A stretch of 64,000 nt of DNA from Owenweeksia sp048267305. GTDB lineage: Bacteria; Bacteroidota; Bacteroidia; Flavobacteriales; Schleiferiaceae. The notes under the pieces are model-generated. The model was not told the DNA's origin. It searched no databases and saw nothing but the letters and a program-made list of their open reading frames with translations. The DNA lies in NCBI GenBank assembly GCA_048267305.1, contig JBLWXT010000006.1:124001-188000 (forward strand), written 5' to 3'. The position numbers and the translations under genes are program-made. Positions 8,571-17,754 of this stretch are shown here, piece after piece. Position 1 is the stretch's first letter, and every line of letters begins with the position of its first letter.

Positions 8571-9581
8571 ATGCAAAGACATAGCACCCTCGGTGAGTTT
8601 ATCATCAAAAACCAAAAAGATTTTCCATACGCCAAAGGCGAACTAAGTGCGCTTTTAAGCAGCATCAGGCTCGCGGGCAAAATGGTAAATCAGGAGATAA
8701 ACAAAGCAGGGCTAGCCAATATCCTTGGTGCTGCCGGTAATGAAAATGTGCAGGGCGAAGATCAGCAGAAACTTGATGTACTTGCCAATGATCTTTTCAT
8801 AAGCACCCTTAGAAGCCGTGGTGAAATATGTGGTATCGGTTCTGAGGAAATGGACGACTTTGTATCGTTTAACGAGGACATTCACAAGGATGCCAAATAT
8901 GTGGTGTTGATTGACCCACTTGACGGTTCTTCCAATATTGATGTAAACGTTTCCGTAGGTACTATTTTCAGTATTTACAGAAGAATCAGTGAGCCGGGAA
9001 CCCCTGCAGTTTTAGAGGATTTTCTTCAACCAGGAAACAAACAAGTGGCTGCCGGCTACTTGATTTTTGGAACGTCAACCATGTTGGTATTTACCACGGG
9101 TAATGGCGTAAACGGATTTACTTATGATCCGGGTATAGGTTCATTTTTCCTGTCGCACCCAAAAATGCAAATACCTGATGATGGTAAAATTTACTCCATC
9201 AATGAGGGCAATTATGTGCACTTCCCGCAAGGGGTAAAAAAATACATTAAGTGGTGCCAGGAGCTGGACACAGCTACCAACCGCCCATTTACCTCCCGCT
9301 ATATTGGCTCACTTGTAGCTGATTTTCACCGTAACCTTTTAAAGGGCGGAATCTACATTTACCCAAGAGGAACCACTGCGCCTAATGGAAAACTGCGCCT
9401 TTTGTACGAGTGTAACCCTATGGCTTACCTTATGGAACAAGCAGGTGGCAAGGCCTCGGATGGCTACAGACGCATTATGGATTTAGACCCTCAGGAACTT
9501 CACCAGCGCGTGCCGTTTTTCTGCGGAAGCAACAAAATGGTAGAGAAAGCCGAAGCCTTTATGGAGGAGTTTAAAAACTAA
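8571..9581 (+). CDS. fbp: Fructose-1,6-bisphosphatase class I
   Basis: This enzyme hydrolyses fructose-1,6-bisphosphate to fructose-6-phosphate in gluconeogenesis. The 336-residue form starting MQRHSTLGEF matches the family length. Metal and substrate motifs are GEDQQKLDVLAND, the GSEEMDD acidic patch, the VLIDPLDGSSNIDVN metal-binding signature and the C-terminal KLRLLYECNPMAYLMEQAGG signature. The open frame extends upstream to 8409, but that stretch overlaps the DUF3667 gene and looks non-coding, and a promoter box sits between. No regulatory fusion is present. Confidence 0.96.
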   Translation: MQRHSTLGEFIIKNQKDFPYAKGELSALLSSIRLAGKMVNQEINKAGLANILGAAGNENVQGEDQQKLDVLANDLFISTLRSRGEICGIGSEEMDDFVSFNEDIHKDAKYVVLIDPLDGSSNIDVNVSVGTIFSIYRRISEPGTPAVLEDFLQPGNKQVAAGYLIFGTSTMLVFTTGNGVNGFTYDPGIGSFFLSHPKMQIPDDGKIYSINEGNYVHFPQGVKKYIKWCQELDTATNRPFTSRYIGSLVADFHRNLLKGGIYIYPRGTTAPNGKLRLLYECNPMAYLMEQAGGKASDGYRRIMDLDPQELHQRVPFFCGSNKMVEKAEAFMEEFKN

Positions 9582-9648
9582 TTTTCCCAATTTATTTTTA
9601 AACTTAATCTTTAGCTCTGAGTATCTTTAACGCCAAGACTCCCATAAC

Positions 9649-10179
9649 ATGAACTGGCGTACCACATTTCTCATTTTAGCTATAGCCTCGCTCACTTCTT
9701 GCGGTTTTACACGAAACCGTGCGGGCTATTACCCTATGGAGGAAAAGGATGCAAGCACATGCAATGTGCAAGTAGCTACACTGGCAGATGTAGGTGATAT
9801 TCCGCTAATAGAAGTGGGTAAACTGAGGTTGGGAGAAGCACCCTTTCTGGAGTACTCATGGATGTGTGATAAAGCCGATGCCATTAAGATTATTACCCGC
9901 GAAGCCTGCAGTGCCAATGCCAACTTTGCCAATATCGTTACGGAAAGCTATCCCTCCTTTATGCAATCCTGCTATCACTGTACGGTTATACTTTACAGAG
10001 TACCTGCTTCATACAAAACACAGCTGGACGCAGCCATTGCCCTGAGCCTGAAAACACAACCCCTGCCCGATCCGGAATACGAATGGGTGGTTATTGGTAA
10101 AATCATAAAAACCATGGCACTCTTTGGAGCTGCCATAGGAATTTCCACCATCCTGAAGTTTACACAAGAAGGAACTTAG
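9649..10179 (+). CDS. Predicted lipoprotein of unknown function
   Basis: The 176-residue protein has a signal peptide ending in a lipobox (SLTSC, cysteine 18), so it should be lipid-anchored. The mature part contains several cysteines, including an SCYHC motif near 109-113, and a hydrophobic C-terminal segment (about 145-170) that could be a membrane helix. The segment KADAIKIITREACSANAN resembles the 'heavy-metal-like' repeat folds of small outer-membrane lipoproteins only weakly, so I assign no function. A near-consensus -7 box (TATCTTTA, 9622-9629) precedes it. It stands alone between fbp and the plug-VWA gene. Confidence 0.65.
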   Translation: MNWRTTFLILAIASLTSCGFTRNRAGYYPMEEKDASTCNVQVATLADVGDIPLIEVGKLRLGEAPFLEYSWMCDKADAIKIITREACSANANFANIVTESYPSFMQSCYHCTVILYRVPASYKTQLDAAIALSLKTQPLPDPEYEWVVIGKIIKTMALFGAAIGISTILKFTQEGT

Positions 10180-10365
10180 GACTACTCTTTTTTACGGCCT
10201 TCATTAAAATTCCGGATTAACTAAGCAACCATTCCGGAGCAGTGAGCTCTATTAAATCAAAGGAACTTATTAGATGTGTCGCTACCGATGCATCACCAAA
10301 AAGCTAGCAGGCCTGCTGCTTTCCGTTGGGGAGATTCCCATTTCAATAACTAAAATTCTGCTATC

Positions 10366-12498
10366 ATGAAGATGCTACAATTGCTGTTAAACGGCCTGAT
10401 ACTGCTATGCCTTATTGCTCCGCCCCTACACGCACAACAACGCCCCGGTTCATTACGAGGAACCATCACTGACCAAAAAACAGGAGAAGGTGTTCCATTT
10501 GTAAATATTGTAATTAAACACCTGACTGGCGAAGTAATAGCCGGAGGCACTACTGATTTTGATGGATTATATAATATTAACCCGATTAGCCCGGGAATCT
10601 ACAATGTGGAAGTTTCGGTTTTAGGTTATACAACCATTAAACTCGAAAAAATCAATATTACCGCAAACGTTGCCACCCACAAGGATTTTAAACTTCGCGA
10701 AGCCTCCAATGAACTGGAAGAGGTAACGGTATTGTACAGTGCCCCCCTTATCAATAAAAGCAAATCAAGCAAGGTTTATTCATTTGATGACGGAAGCTCT
10801 GCCCATACCCCAAGTCCCATACGGGAACCAAAAGACGTTATTGCCACTGTTGCCGATGCTACCTTCAGCGCTTCTGGATCTATTAACGTACGTGGCTCCA
10901 GGTCAGAAGGCACCATCTTTTATATTAACGGTGTAAAGATGAGAGGCACGGCAAGAATTCCTCAATGCGCTATAGAGTCTACAGAAATAATAATGGGAGG
11001 ACTACCAGCGATGTATGGAGATCAGTCGCATCCATTTTCTGAATACCATATTAATTTCACCTCCCCTTCACACATCGAATTTGATGTTGAAACCTCCGAA
11101 GAAAAAGTGGTAGAAGCTGTGGATAATGATGTTTCCACCCGAATACTCACAGCTGGAGAAATCAATGATTTTAGTAAATGGACCTTGTGGGAAGACCTTT
11201 CGGAAGATGAACTGCAAAGTCATAAAACACATTGGGAGATAGATCCCACCCAGCGCTATGCTATACAACTCACCTTCGCAAGTGGAAGCCCTGCCGTAAA
11301 TGCCCCGGTATTTTTAAAAACCAAATCCGGTAAGGTACTATGGGTGGCCCGCACAGATAATACCGGCAAGGCAGAACTTTGGTTGAACCCTTTTAATCGG
11401 GAAACAACAAATGAAAAGTGTGAAATAGCAATATCCTTCAGGGGAGAGGAGTACATCATCAACAAACCCCTGCCTTTTAATAAAGGCCTGAACCTACTGG
11501 TGGTAAAGGGAGATTGCGAAATCCCCAATGCTGTAGACATTTCATTTGTAGTGGATGCCACAGGCTCAATGGGCGATGAAATTGCTTACCTGAAAGCTGA
11601 ACTAAATGACGTAATAGAAAGGGTGAAAGGAACTTTAAACCATGCCGACATCCGGTTGAGCAGTGTTTTTTACAGAGATCGTGGTGATGAATATGTAACT
11701 CGCAAAAGTGAGTTCTCCGACAAAATTGAAAATACAGTAAGCTTTATCAAAAACCAGTCTGCAGGTGGAGGTGGTGATTATCCTGAGGCGGTAATAGAAG
11801 CATTGAGTGTGGCCATAAATGATCTGAACTGGAGAGATGAGGCCATATCGAGAATACTCTTTTTGGTATTGGATGCACCTCCCCACCATGATGAAAATAA
11901 ATTACAGAAAATACATGATTTGATTGCCCGTGCGGCTGAAAAAGGAATTCGGATAATACCGATAGCCTCCAGTGGGATTGACAAAAGCACTGAATATTTA
12001 CTGCGATCAATCGCCCTTGCCACAAATGGCACCTACACTTTTCTTACTGATGACAGCGGTGTTGGAAATCCACACATCGAACCCAGTACAGACTCATATA
12101 CCGTTGAGCTACTAAACGATCTTATGGTAAGGCTTATTCACCAATTCACCTTCGCTCCAAAGTGTGGCCCTCAGTCCTTAGATAATGCAAAAAAAGACAC
12201 TACAACACCAAAGATTAACGCTTTAGACCTTAGCTCCAAATTGGACTCCGTAACCCAAAGCGATTTTGAATGGAGGGTATATCCAAATCCAACCGCAGGA
12301 CCTGTAAAAGTGGAGTTCAGCAAAAAAGTAAAGGAAATATTCCTTACCGACCTGCGAGGTAAGATTGTATCAAAAACCCTGGTAGAGAAAAGCCAGGGGC
12401 TATTGCTGGATTTATCCGCCTACCCCGATGGAACCTATTTCCTAAGGTTTGAATGGGGTGGCAAATGGGAAACCGAACAAATAATAGTAGTACACTAA
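10366..12498 (+). CDS. Carboxypeptidase-like / TonB plug / VWA domain protein with T9SS sorting domain
   Basis: This 710-residue exported protein has an unusual order. Signal peptide 1-23; carboxypeptidase-like beta-sandwich about 27-110 (GTITDQKTGEGVPFVNIVI, GTTDFDG); a TonB-receptor plug-like stretch about 170-220 (INVRGSRSEGTIFYINGVK, ESTEIIMGGLPAMYGD); a middle region without clear homology; a von Willebrand A domain from about 390 with the metal-site motif DATGS starting at D397; and a T9SS sorting domain from about 633 (VYPNPTAGP). There is no beta-barrel, so it is not a receptor. A surface adhesion or scaffold role is inferred. A smaller paralogue follows at 12618. A hairpin terminator separates the two. 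Confidence 0.85.
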   Translation: MKMLQLLLNGLILLCLIAPPLHAQQRPGSLRGTITDQKTGEGVPFVNIVIKHLTGEVIAGGTTDFDGLYNINPISPGIYNVEVSVLGYTTIKLEKINITANVATHKDFKLREASNELEEVTVLYSAPLINKSKSSKVYSFDDGSSAHTPSPIREPKDVIATVADATFSASGSINVRGSRSEGTIFYINGVKMRGTARIPQCAIESTEIIMGGLPAMYGDQSHPFSEYHINFTSPSHIEFDVETSEEKVVEAVDNDVSTRILTAGEINDFSKWTLWEDLSEDELQSHKTHWEIDPTQRYAIQLTFASGSPAVNAPVFLKTKSGKVLWVARTDNTGKAELWLNPFNRETTNEKCEIAISFRGEEYIINKPLPFNKGLNLLVVKGDCEIPNAVDISFVVDATGSMGDEIAYLKAELNDVIERVKGTLNHADIRLSSVFYRDRGDEYVTRKSEFSDKIENTVSFIKNQSAGGGGDYPEAVIEALSVAINDLNWRDEAISRILFLVLDAPPHHDENKLQKIHDLIARAAEKGIRIIPIASSGIDKSTEYLLRSIALATNGTYTFLTDDSGVGNPHIEPSTDSYTVELLNDLMVRLIHQFTFAPKCGPQSLDNAKKDTTTPKINALDLSSKLDSVTQSDFEWRVYPNPTAGPVKVEFSKKVKEIFLTDLRGKIVSKTLVEKSQGLLLDLSAYPDGTYFLRFEWGGKWETEQIIVVH

Positions 12499-12538
12499 AC
12501 TTTTTTTTCATGTTGATTGGTTGATTTTAGGAAAGGAA

Positions 12539-12568
12539 GGGAATCGGCTGAAAACCGGTTCCCTTTTT
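12539..12568 (+). terminator. Rho-independent terminator after the plug-VWA gene
   Basis: gggaatcgg (12539-12547) pairs with ccggttccc (12555-12563), including one G-U pair, with a seven-base loop and then TTTTT. Good terminator form for rightward transcription. Confidence 0.85.
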
Positions 12569-12617
12569 AAAATCCGAATCACCTCAACTACAGTATTAAT
12601 CATAAAAACATCTAAAC

Positions 12618-13340
12618 ATGAAAGCACTGAAATTTATCCTCATTTACTTACTGCTATTTGGCAGCACAACACTTGTAGCACAACAGCAGAGCGGAGTTTT
12701 AAGAGGCCTCGCAGTGAACGTTACTAATGGAGAAACAATACCCTTTGCCAATGTGATTGTAAAAGACACCGACAACCGGATAGTAGCAGGTGGCACCTCA
12801 AATATTGATGGCCTGTTTATAATTTCCCCAATTGATGAAGGAACCTACACCGTAGAAGCCACCTACCTTGGCTTTACAACTGAAATTTATAAAGATGTGA
12901 AAATCGAAAATGGCAAGACCAAAACCATTAGTATTTTATTTACCGAAGAAATGACCACATTAGAGGAATGTGTGGTTATGGCTAAACAGCCTCTAATAGA
13001 TAAAGCAGGTTGCCGAAGGACATTTACAACCGAAGATATTTACTGGATCAGCTGTTACGGACTAAGATGCCATGTTCAAGATACAAGTGGAGCCGTGTTG
13101 CCCTCAGATAGCATTTCCATGTACCCCAACCCCAGCAGTGGGGAGCTCAACATTCAATCTCCGGATAATCTGAACTTTATAACTGTTACCAATATGAACG
13201 GCCAAACCGTGGCCGAAATAGCGATGGACAACCCTACTCAGATTTCTGCCAACTTCCAGCATTTACCGCCTGCCACCTATGTGGTACACTTTATAAAAGG
13301 AGGTCAGCGCGTATCTAAACTATGGATATTGGCGCATTAA
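12618..13340 (+). CDS. Carboxypeptidase-like domain protein with T9SS sorting domain (short paralogue of 10366 gene)
   Basis: The 240-residue protein has a signal peptide (1-21) and a carboxypeptidase-like domain (about 25-110) clearly related to that of the upstream gene: SGVLRG, IPFANVIVK, VAGGTS-IDGLF, TYTVEATYLGFTT. After a linker with LEECVVMAKQPLIDKAG, aligning with the upstream LEEVTVLYSAPLINK, the plug, middle and VWA domains are missing and a cysteine-bearing segment (SCYGLRCHV) leads directly to the T9SS domain (ISMYPNPSSGELNIQ). It could be a partner or a trimmed duplicate. It has its own terminator. Confidence 0.8.
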   Translation: MKALKFILIYLLLFGSTTLVAQQQSGVLRGLAVNVTNGETIPFANVIVKDTDNRIVAGGTSNIDGLFIISPIDEGTYTVEATYLGFTTEIYKDVKIENGKTKTISILFTEEMTTLEECVVMAKQPLIDKAGCRRTFTTEDIYWISCYGLRCHVQDTSGAVLPSDSISMYPNPSSGELNIQSPDNLNFITVTNMNGQTVAEIAMDNPTQISANFQHLPPATYVVHFIKGGQRVSKLWILAH

Positions 13341-13379
13341 CTATATAAATTTCTGGTGATTTGTTTTTACTTAAAATGA

Positions 13380-13409
13380 GAGTCCTTCAATTTTGGAGGG
13401 CTCTTTTTT
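13380..13409 (+). terminator. Rho-independent terminator after the 12618 gene
   Basis: gagtccttc (13380-13388) pairs with ggagggctc (13395-13403) with two G-U pairs and a six-base loop, followed by TTTTTT (13404-13409). Confidence 0.8.
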
Positions 13410-13429
13410 AATTTGAGATATTCGCAACC

Positions 13430-13437
13430 TAAATTTT
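13430..13437 (+). promoter_or_regulatory. Near-consensus -7 box five bases before the SDR start codon
   Basis: TAAATTTT matches seven of eight positions of TAnnTTTG. The ATG is at 13443, so if the box is used the transcript would be nearly leaderless. Similar placement occurs at two other genes (42563 and 58549). Confidence 0.35.
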
Positions 13438-13442
13438 AATAG

Positions 13443-14198
13443 ATGAAAACAGCATTCATCACCGGAGCAACTTCAGGTATCGGTCGCGCTACAGCGCAAT
13501 TATTAGGCAACAACGGTTATCGAATTATCGCCTGCGGGCGCAGGGAAGACCGATTGGCGGAACTCAAAAAGGAACTATCGGCCACAACCGAAGTAACCAC
13601 CCTGAGCTTTGATGTACGTGATAAAGAATCTGTTTTCAGCACCATAAACTCCTTACCGGAAAACTGGAAAAAAATTGACCTCTTACTTAATAATGCGGGT
13701 AATGCACATGGGCTATCCAGCATTGAAGATGGCTCTATTGAAGATTGGGATGCCATGATTGACATCAATGTGAAAGGGCTGTTGTATGTTTCAAAAGCCA
13801 TAATTCCATTAATGATTGAGGAGCAATCCGGGCACATCATAAATATCGGATCTATTGCCGGGCGGGAGGTTTATCCCAATGGCAATGTGTATTGTGCTTC
13901 TAAATCTGCGGTGGATGCCATAAACAGCGGCATGCGAATAGACCTCAACAAGCACAACATTAAAGTTTCGCAAATAGCACCAGGCTTAGTGGAAACCGAA
14001 TTTTCAATGGTTCGCTTTAAAGGTGATGCAGAAAGATCAAAAACCGTGTATGAAGGTTATGATGCCCTGCAACCTCAGGACCTGGCAGATTTAATTCTAT
14101 TTATGGCCACCCGCCCTGCCCACGTAAATTTGGCCGACATATTAATTTTACCTCAGGCCCAGGCCAGCAGCACACTGCTGCGCAAACAAGCGAAATAA
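13443..14198 (+). CDS. SDR family NAD(P)-dependent oxidoreductase
   Basis: Classical short-chain dehydrogenase of 251 residues, soluble. Cofactor motif TGATSGIG at 7-14, an arginine pair after the second strand (CGRRED) that favours NADP, NNAG at 83-86, and the catalytic serine, tyrosine and lysine at S137, Y150 and K154. It resembles the YdfG/serine 3-dehydrogenase-like group, but substrate specificity cannot be read from the sequence. It sits alone, between the terminator of the T9SS pair and the heme locus. Confidence 0.92.
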   Translation: MKTAFITGATSGIGRATAQLLGNNGYRIIACGRREDRLAELKKELSATTEVTTLSFDVRDKESVFSTINSLPENWKKIDLLLNNAGNAHGLSSIEDGSIEDWDAMIDINVKGLLYVSKAIIPLMIEEQSGHIINIGSIAGREVYPNGNVYCASKSAVDAINSGMRIDLNKHNIKVSQIAPGLVETEFSMVRFKGDAERSKTVYEGYDALQPQDLADLILFMATRPAHVNLADILILPQAQASSTLLRKQAK

Positions 14199-14251
14199 TT
14201 TAGGGAAGTATTATTATTACAGGCTATCCCTTAATTTCGCACCTGATTTTT

Positions 14252-14632
14252 ATGAAAGAACGGTTTAACATTCTCCTGATTTTTGCTTACCTCCTAATTG
14301 TTGCCTGTTTAGGTCAGTTTGGAAGGCCACAGGTTTCTACCGCTCATTCCGTTCAAAACAACATCTCTCCAACATCATCAGAGACAAACTGTAACAGTTC
14401 TGGCGAACAAAAATCCAATCATCGGCTTGATCTTTTAGCTGAGGAACTTACCGAAAATGAAGAAAGCACTTATCTTTCTTCAAATCAAATTTTGACGCCA
14501 CACCCTTCCAAAGGACATGGAGGCACCTTTGCGAATTCCCTGGCGATTTCACCTCCTTCGACAAAGTCCACTACAGAAAAATCGCGGCTTTTTCTTTTGC
14601 ATTGCTCCCTAAAAATTGCGGCCCTCAGCTAG
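14252..14632 (+). CDS. Small exported protein of unknown function
   Basis: The 126-residue protein has an N-terminal hydrophobic segment (about 6-22) consistent with a signal peptide or anchor, followed by a Ser/Thr/Asn-rich, low-complexity body with an acidic patch near 63-72 and two cysteines. I do not recognise a family. It lies first in a rightward series leading to the heme-type TonB receptor. A weak -7 like box (TAATTTCG, 14232-14239) precedes it. The coding call rests on the ATG, the signal-like N-terminus and the position, so confidence is moderate. Confidence 0.5.
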   Translation: MKERFNILLIFAYLLIVACLGQFGRPQVSTAHSVQNNISPTSSETNCNSSGEQKSNHRLDLLAEELTENEESTYLSSNQILTPHPSKGHGGTFANSLAISPPSTKSTTEKSRLFLLHCSLKIAALS

Positions 14633-14735
14633 ATATAGCAGTTGAAGCCTTATAAAAGGAGTATCCCAAAACCAAACATCACTTGGTTTACCGCATTCGC
14701 AATCTATTACAGTGTTTTCACCAGCCTTCTTCTTG

Positions 14736-15260
14736 ATGAATAAAATAATAGGAGCCATATTTCTTACGCTCATCCTGATCTTTCAGTTTTCAGGCGGCCA
14801 GCTCCTATTCCATATTCAGCGTTCACAAATACGCAGGGAAATAAAATCTCAAATAAAACAAGGTGTGCCCAAAGGAGAAATGGTGCACTTTCGATTTTCG
14901 AAATCCAACCCAAAAATACATTGGCACAACGATCATGAATTTCGTTTTGAAAATCAAATGTATGATGTGGTGCATCAAGAAAGCACCGCTGATAGCCTCT
15001 TCCTTGAATGTATAAATGATAATCAGGAAACTTTACTTTTTGCCAAACTCGATAAGTTGGTGAAAAAACGATGGAACGATCATCAAAGCAGATCTCAACA
15101 AAAAATCACCTCCTCCCTCAGCTCACACTATTTGGCATCCCACAGCATTTCAATCCCACCACTTTATTCATCCATTGTTATTATTCCCCTGCCCTACACT
15201 TTTAAAGTTCTAACCTGGGTAAAACTTCCCGACTCTCCCCCTCCTCGTTTCATAGGCTAA
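14736..15260 (+). CDS. Membrane-anchored protein of unknown function next to the heme receptor
   Basis: Starting at the second ATG (MNKIIGAIFLTLIL; the frame also has an ATG at 14712) gives 174 residues. An N-terminal membrane helix is followed by a basic stretch (SQIRREIKSQIKQG) and a soluble domain with HWHNDHEFRFENQMYDVV, then LFLECINDNQETLLFAKLDKL. The C-terminal tail is serine- and proline-rich. My recollection is that similar 'EF-Y-G-MYD' proteins of unknown role occur beside TonB receptors in other Bacteroidota; this should be treated as unverified. The histidine cluster could bind metal or heme (inference). Confidence 0.6.
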   Translation: MNKIIGAIFLTLILIFQFSGGQLLFHIQRSQIRREIKSQIKQGVPKGEMVHFRFSKSNPKIHWHNDHEFRFENQMYDVVHQESTADSLFLECINDNQETLLFAKLDKLVKKRWNDHQSRSQQKITSSLSSHYLASHSISIPPLYSSIVIIPLPYTFKVLTWVKLPDSPPPRFIG

Positions 15261-15288
15261 ATACCAGAATTCTAACCTTAACCAGAAT

Positions 15289-15335
15289 GAGAGCTTCAGG
15301 GAATTCCCTATTGGAGCCGGTTGGGCTGTGCTCTC
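15289..15335 (+). promoter_or_regulatory. Branched hairpin element in the leader of the heme-type TonB receptor
   Basis: An outer stem gagagc/gctctc (15289-15294 with 15330-15335) encloses two inner elements: a perfect 12-base palindrome agggaattccct (15298-15309) and a short hairpin agcc/ggct (15315-15318 with 15324-15327). It ends 30 bases before the receptor ATG. It has no U-run, so is not a simple terminator. It may be an operator or a structured leader; no known riboswitch motif is recognised. Confidence 0.4.
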
Positions 15336-15365
15336 CATTTTCAATAAAATTTTAAAAAATACAGA

Positions 15366-17729
15366 ATGAAACGAATTATATTTTCGCTGGTGTTAATGCT
15401 GCCTTTTGCAGTAATGGCTCAGCAACAACTCAAAGGTGTGGTGTATGATGCCAACACCAACGCTCCCCTGGCAGGCACTTCCATCGTTAGCTCAAACAAC
15501 GAAGGAACGGCCACCAACACTAATGGAGAATTCTCGCTTGCTTGCAGCGAAAAAATCACCATCAGCTTTATAGGCTACGAAACTTCTGAAATGCAAATTT
15601 CTGATTGCAGTAAATTACTTCGCATCAATCTTAGTCCTTCCAAAAACAAATTGGACGAAGTACAAATCACAGCTACTTCAAACTCCAATAAAGAGTTGAT
15701 CAATCAGCCTGCTTCCATTGTAAAGCTTAATGCCAAAGAGATCAATCGCGGCAACGGCCTTTTTATGGATGATGCCATCAATGCCAATGTTCCGGGTGTA
15801 TATATGTCGCGCAGAGCGGTGGCTTCAGGTCAGCAATTCAATATACGAGGCTATGGAAATGGCGTGGGTTTTAAAGGTGCCAGCAACAACTTTGATTCGC
15901 AAGGCTCTAAGGTATACCTCAACGGAATTCCAGTAACAGATGCTGAGGGAATCACCGTGATGGACGATATCGACTTTGCCTCAATTGGCGATGTGGAAGT
16001 TACCAAAGGCCCATCAGGGACTTTGTACGGACTGGCCATTGCGGGTGTGGTAAATCTTGAAACCAAAAAGCCAGAGCCTGGCCGTACCTCAGTTGGTCAA
16101 AATGTGCTGTTTGGAGATTATGGCGTAAGACGATACACAACTAGTTTTCAAACAGCTGGTGAGCGTTCATCCCTTATGCTAAACTATGGTCATCAAGAGG
16201 CTGATGGATTTATGAATCATACGACTTCCCTAAAAGACTTTGTGAATATGGTAGGTGAATTTCGCCCATCGGACAAGCAAAAAATCACCACCTATTTTGG
16301 CTACAGCAATAGCTATGATGAGCGCGGTGGTGAGCTTACCATTGATGAGTACAATGATTTTGACTACAGCGGAAATGATCGTTACATTAAAAACAACGCA
16401 CACTCTGAGGTGATTCGCTTTAGAGCGGGATTAAGCCACAACTACACCTTTAGTGAGCACATTGCCAACACCACTACCATATTTGGCTCAGGGGCCGAAA
16501 TGAACTCAAGCTCTGCCGGTGGCTGGAATGACAACCACCCGGTAAACTATGGGATTCGTTCTACTTTGGATTTTAATTACAAACTCAATTCAAATTTCCG
16601 CCTAAGCGGAATTGCCGGAATTGAAGCACAGCAGCAAAAAGCACAGCCGCTGAGCTATGGTATGGGGGAAAACCCAAATGACACTGATGGTTACAACATT
16701 ATTGGCGCCATGCGTAGTAATCAGATTTCCAACACGGCTACCTACTCCTACTTTACCGAGTGGACTTTGGCCATACCAAAAGGATTTTCACTTACCGCAG
16801 GAGTTGGTGTGAGCAATATGAGCATCACTTTGGACAATAGAATCTACAATGCTGGCAGCACCTTCCTTACCCATTATGAAGCCAGGTACGAAAACATGCT
16901 ATCGCCCCATTTTGCGCTAAACAAGGTGTTTAACGAGAACGTATCCGCGTACGCTTCCTATAGCAAAGGATACAAGGCTCCGGTGGGCTCTAATATTGTG
17001 ATTGGAAAAACTGGAGAACTTAACACCGGCTTGAAACCTGAAGAAGGTGATCAGTTTGAAATTGGCACCAAAGGAAACCTGATGGATGGACGCCTTCAAT
17101 ACGAAGTGGCTTTGTTTGACGCCCGATTTACCAACAAAATGACTTCAATTGCTGTACCGTTGGATAGTGTAACCACAGACTACACCTACATTGCCAACGG
17201 TGGCGGTCAGGACAACAAAGGTTTGGAAGTGCTATTGAAATACACTGCTTTCCAATCCAACACTGCGATTTTTAGTGTGGTACGCCCATGGGCAAACTTT
17301 ACCTATAGTGATTTTACTTACGACAACTTCTCCTACTCCATCGTACCAGGAGGTCAAACAGAAGCCGTAACTGAAATTTATGATGGAAATGCAGTGGCGG
17401 GAGTTTCGCCAGTAACCTTCAATCTGGGTGTGGATTTCAATACACGATATGGCATTTACGGAAACGTGAATTACAACTACAAAGATGCGATGCCTATCAC
17501 CTCTGATGGCGCAAACATGACCGAGGCTTTTGGTTTGCTTAACGCCAAATTGGGTTACCGCAAAACTTTGGGCAAGCACCTGGATATAGAAGTTTTTGCT
17601 GGTGCGAATAACATCACCGGCACGCAGTATTACTACATGACTTTTGTGAATCAATTGGCTGATGCGTATCTGCCAGCACCTTTTGAGATCAACTATTACG
17701 CTGGGGTTAATTTGAAGTATGTTTTTTAA
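15366..17729 (+). CDS. TonB-dependent receptor, probably for heme
   Basis: This 787-residue outer-membrane receptor has a signal peptide (1-18), a carboxypeptidase-like domain (about 20-95, LKGVVYDANTNAPLAG), a plug domain (about 105-240, with QFNIRGYGNG, VYLNGIPVTDAEG, VEVTKGPSGTLYG) and a 22-strand type barrel with SYSKGYKAP and a terminal aromatic residue (YAGVNLKYVF). The heme assignment is inferred from the downstream hmuTUV-like genes, the closest functional relatives of which import hemin. Other ferric chelates remain possible. It is followed by an inverted-repeat element before the lipoprotein gene. Confidence 0.85.
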   Translation: MKRIIFSLVLMLPFAVMAQQQLKGVVYDANTNAPLAGTSIVSSNNEGTATNTNGEFSLACSEKITISFIGYETSEMQISDCSKLLRINLSPSKNKLDEVQITATSNSNKELINQPASIVKLNAKEINRGNGLFMDDAINANVPGVYMSRRAVASGQQFNIRGYGNGVGFKGASNNFDSQGSKVYLNGIPVTDAEGITVMDDIDFASIGDVEVTKGPSGTLYGLAIAGVVNLETKKPEPGRTSVGQNVLFGDYGVRRYTTSFQTAGERSSLMLNYGHQEADGFMNHTTSLKDFVNMVGEFRPSDKQKITTYFGYSNSYDERGGELTIDEYNDFDYSGNDRYIKNNAHSEVIRFRAGLSHNYTFSEHIANTTTIFGSGAEMNSSSAGGWNDNHPVNYGIRSTLDFNYKLNSNFRLSGIAGIEAQQQKAQPLSYGMGENPNDTDGYNIIGAMRSNQISNTATYSYFTEWTLAIPKGFSLTAGVGVSNMSITLDNRIYNAGSTFLTHYEARYENMLSPHFALNKVFNENVSAYASYSKGYKAPVGSNIVIGKTGELNTGLKPEEGDQFEIGTKGNLMDGRLQYEVALFDARFTNKMTSIAVPLDSVTTDYTYIANGGGQDNKGLEVLLKYTAFQSNTAIFSVVRPWANFTYSDFTYDNFSYSIVPGGQTEAVTEIYDGNAVAGVSPVTFNLGVDFNTRYGIYGNVNYNYKDAMPITSDGANMTEAFGLLNAKLGYRKTLGKHLDIEVFAGANNITGTQYYYMTFVNQLADAYLPAPFEINYYAGVNLKYVF

Positions 17730-17754
17730 AAACAACACCCATTAAATAAACCTC

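Noticed and set aside
10200..10365. Regulatory palindrome around the repeated attccgga before the plug-VWA gene
   Set aside because: The two attccgga motifs are close but the surrounding bases do not extend the pairing, and no -7 box is aligned with them.
15261..15365. Cobalamin or other known riboswitch before the TonB receptor
   Set aside because: The leader is too short and lacks the B12-box GCCACTG core; only a local branched hairpin is seen.
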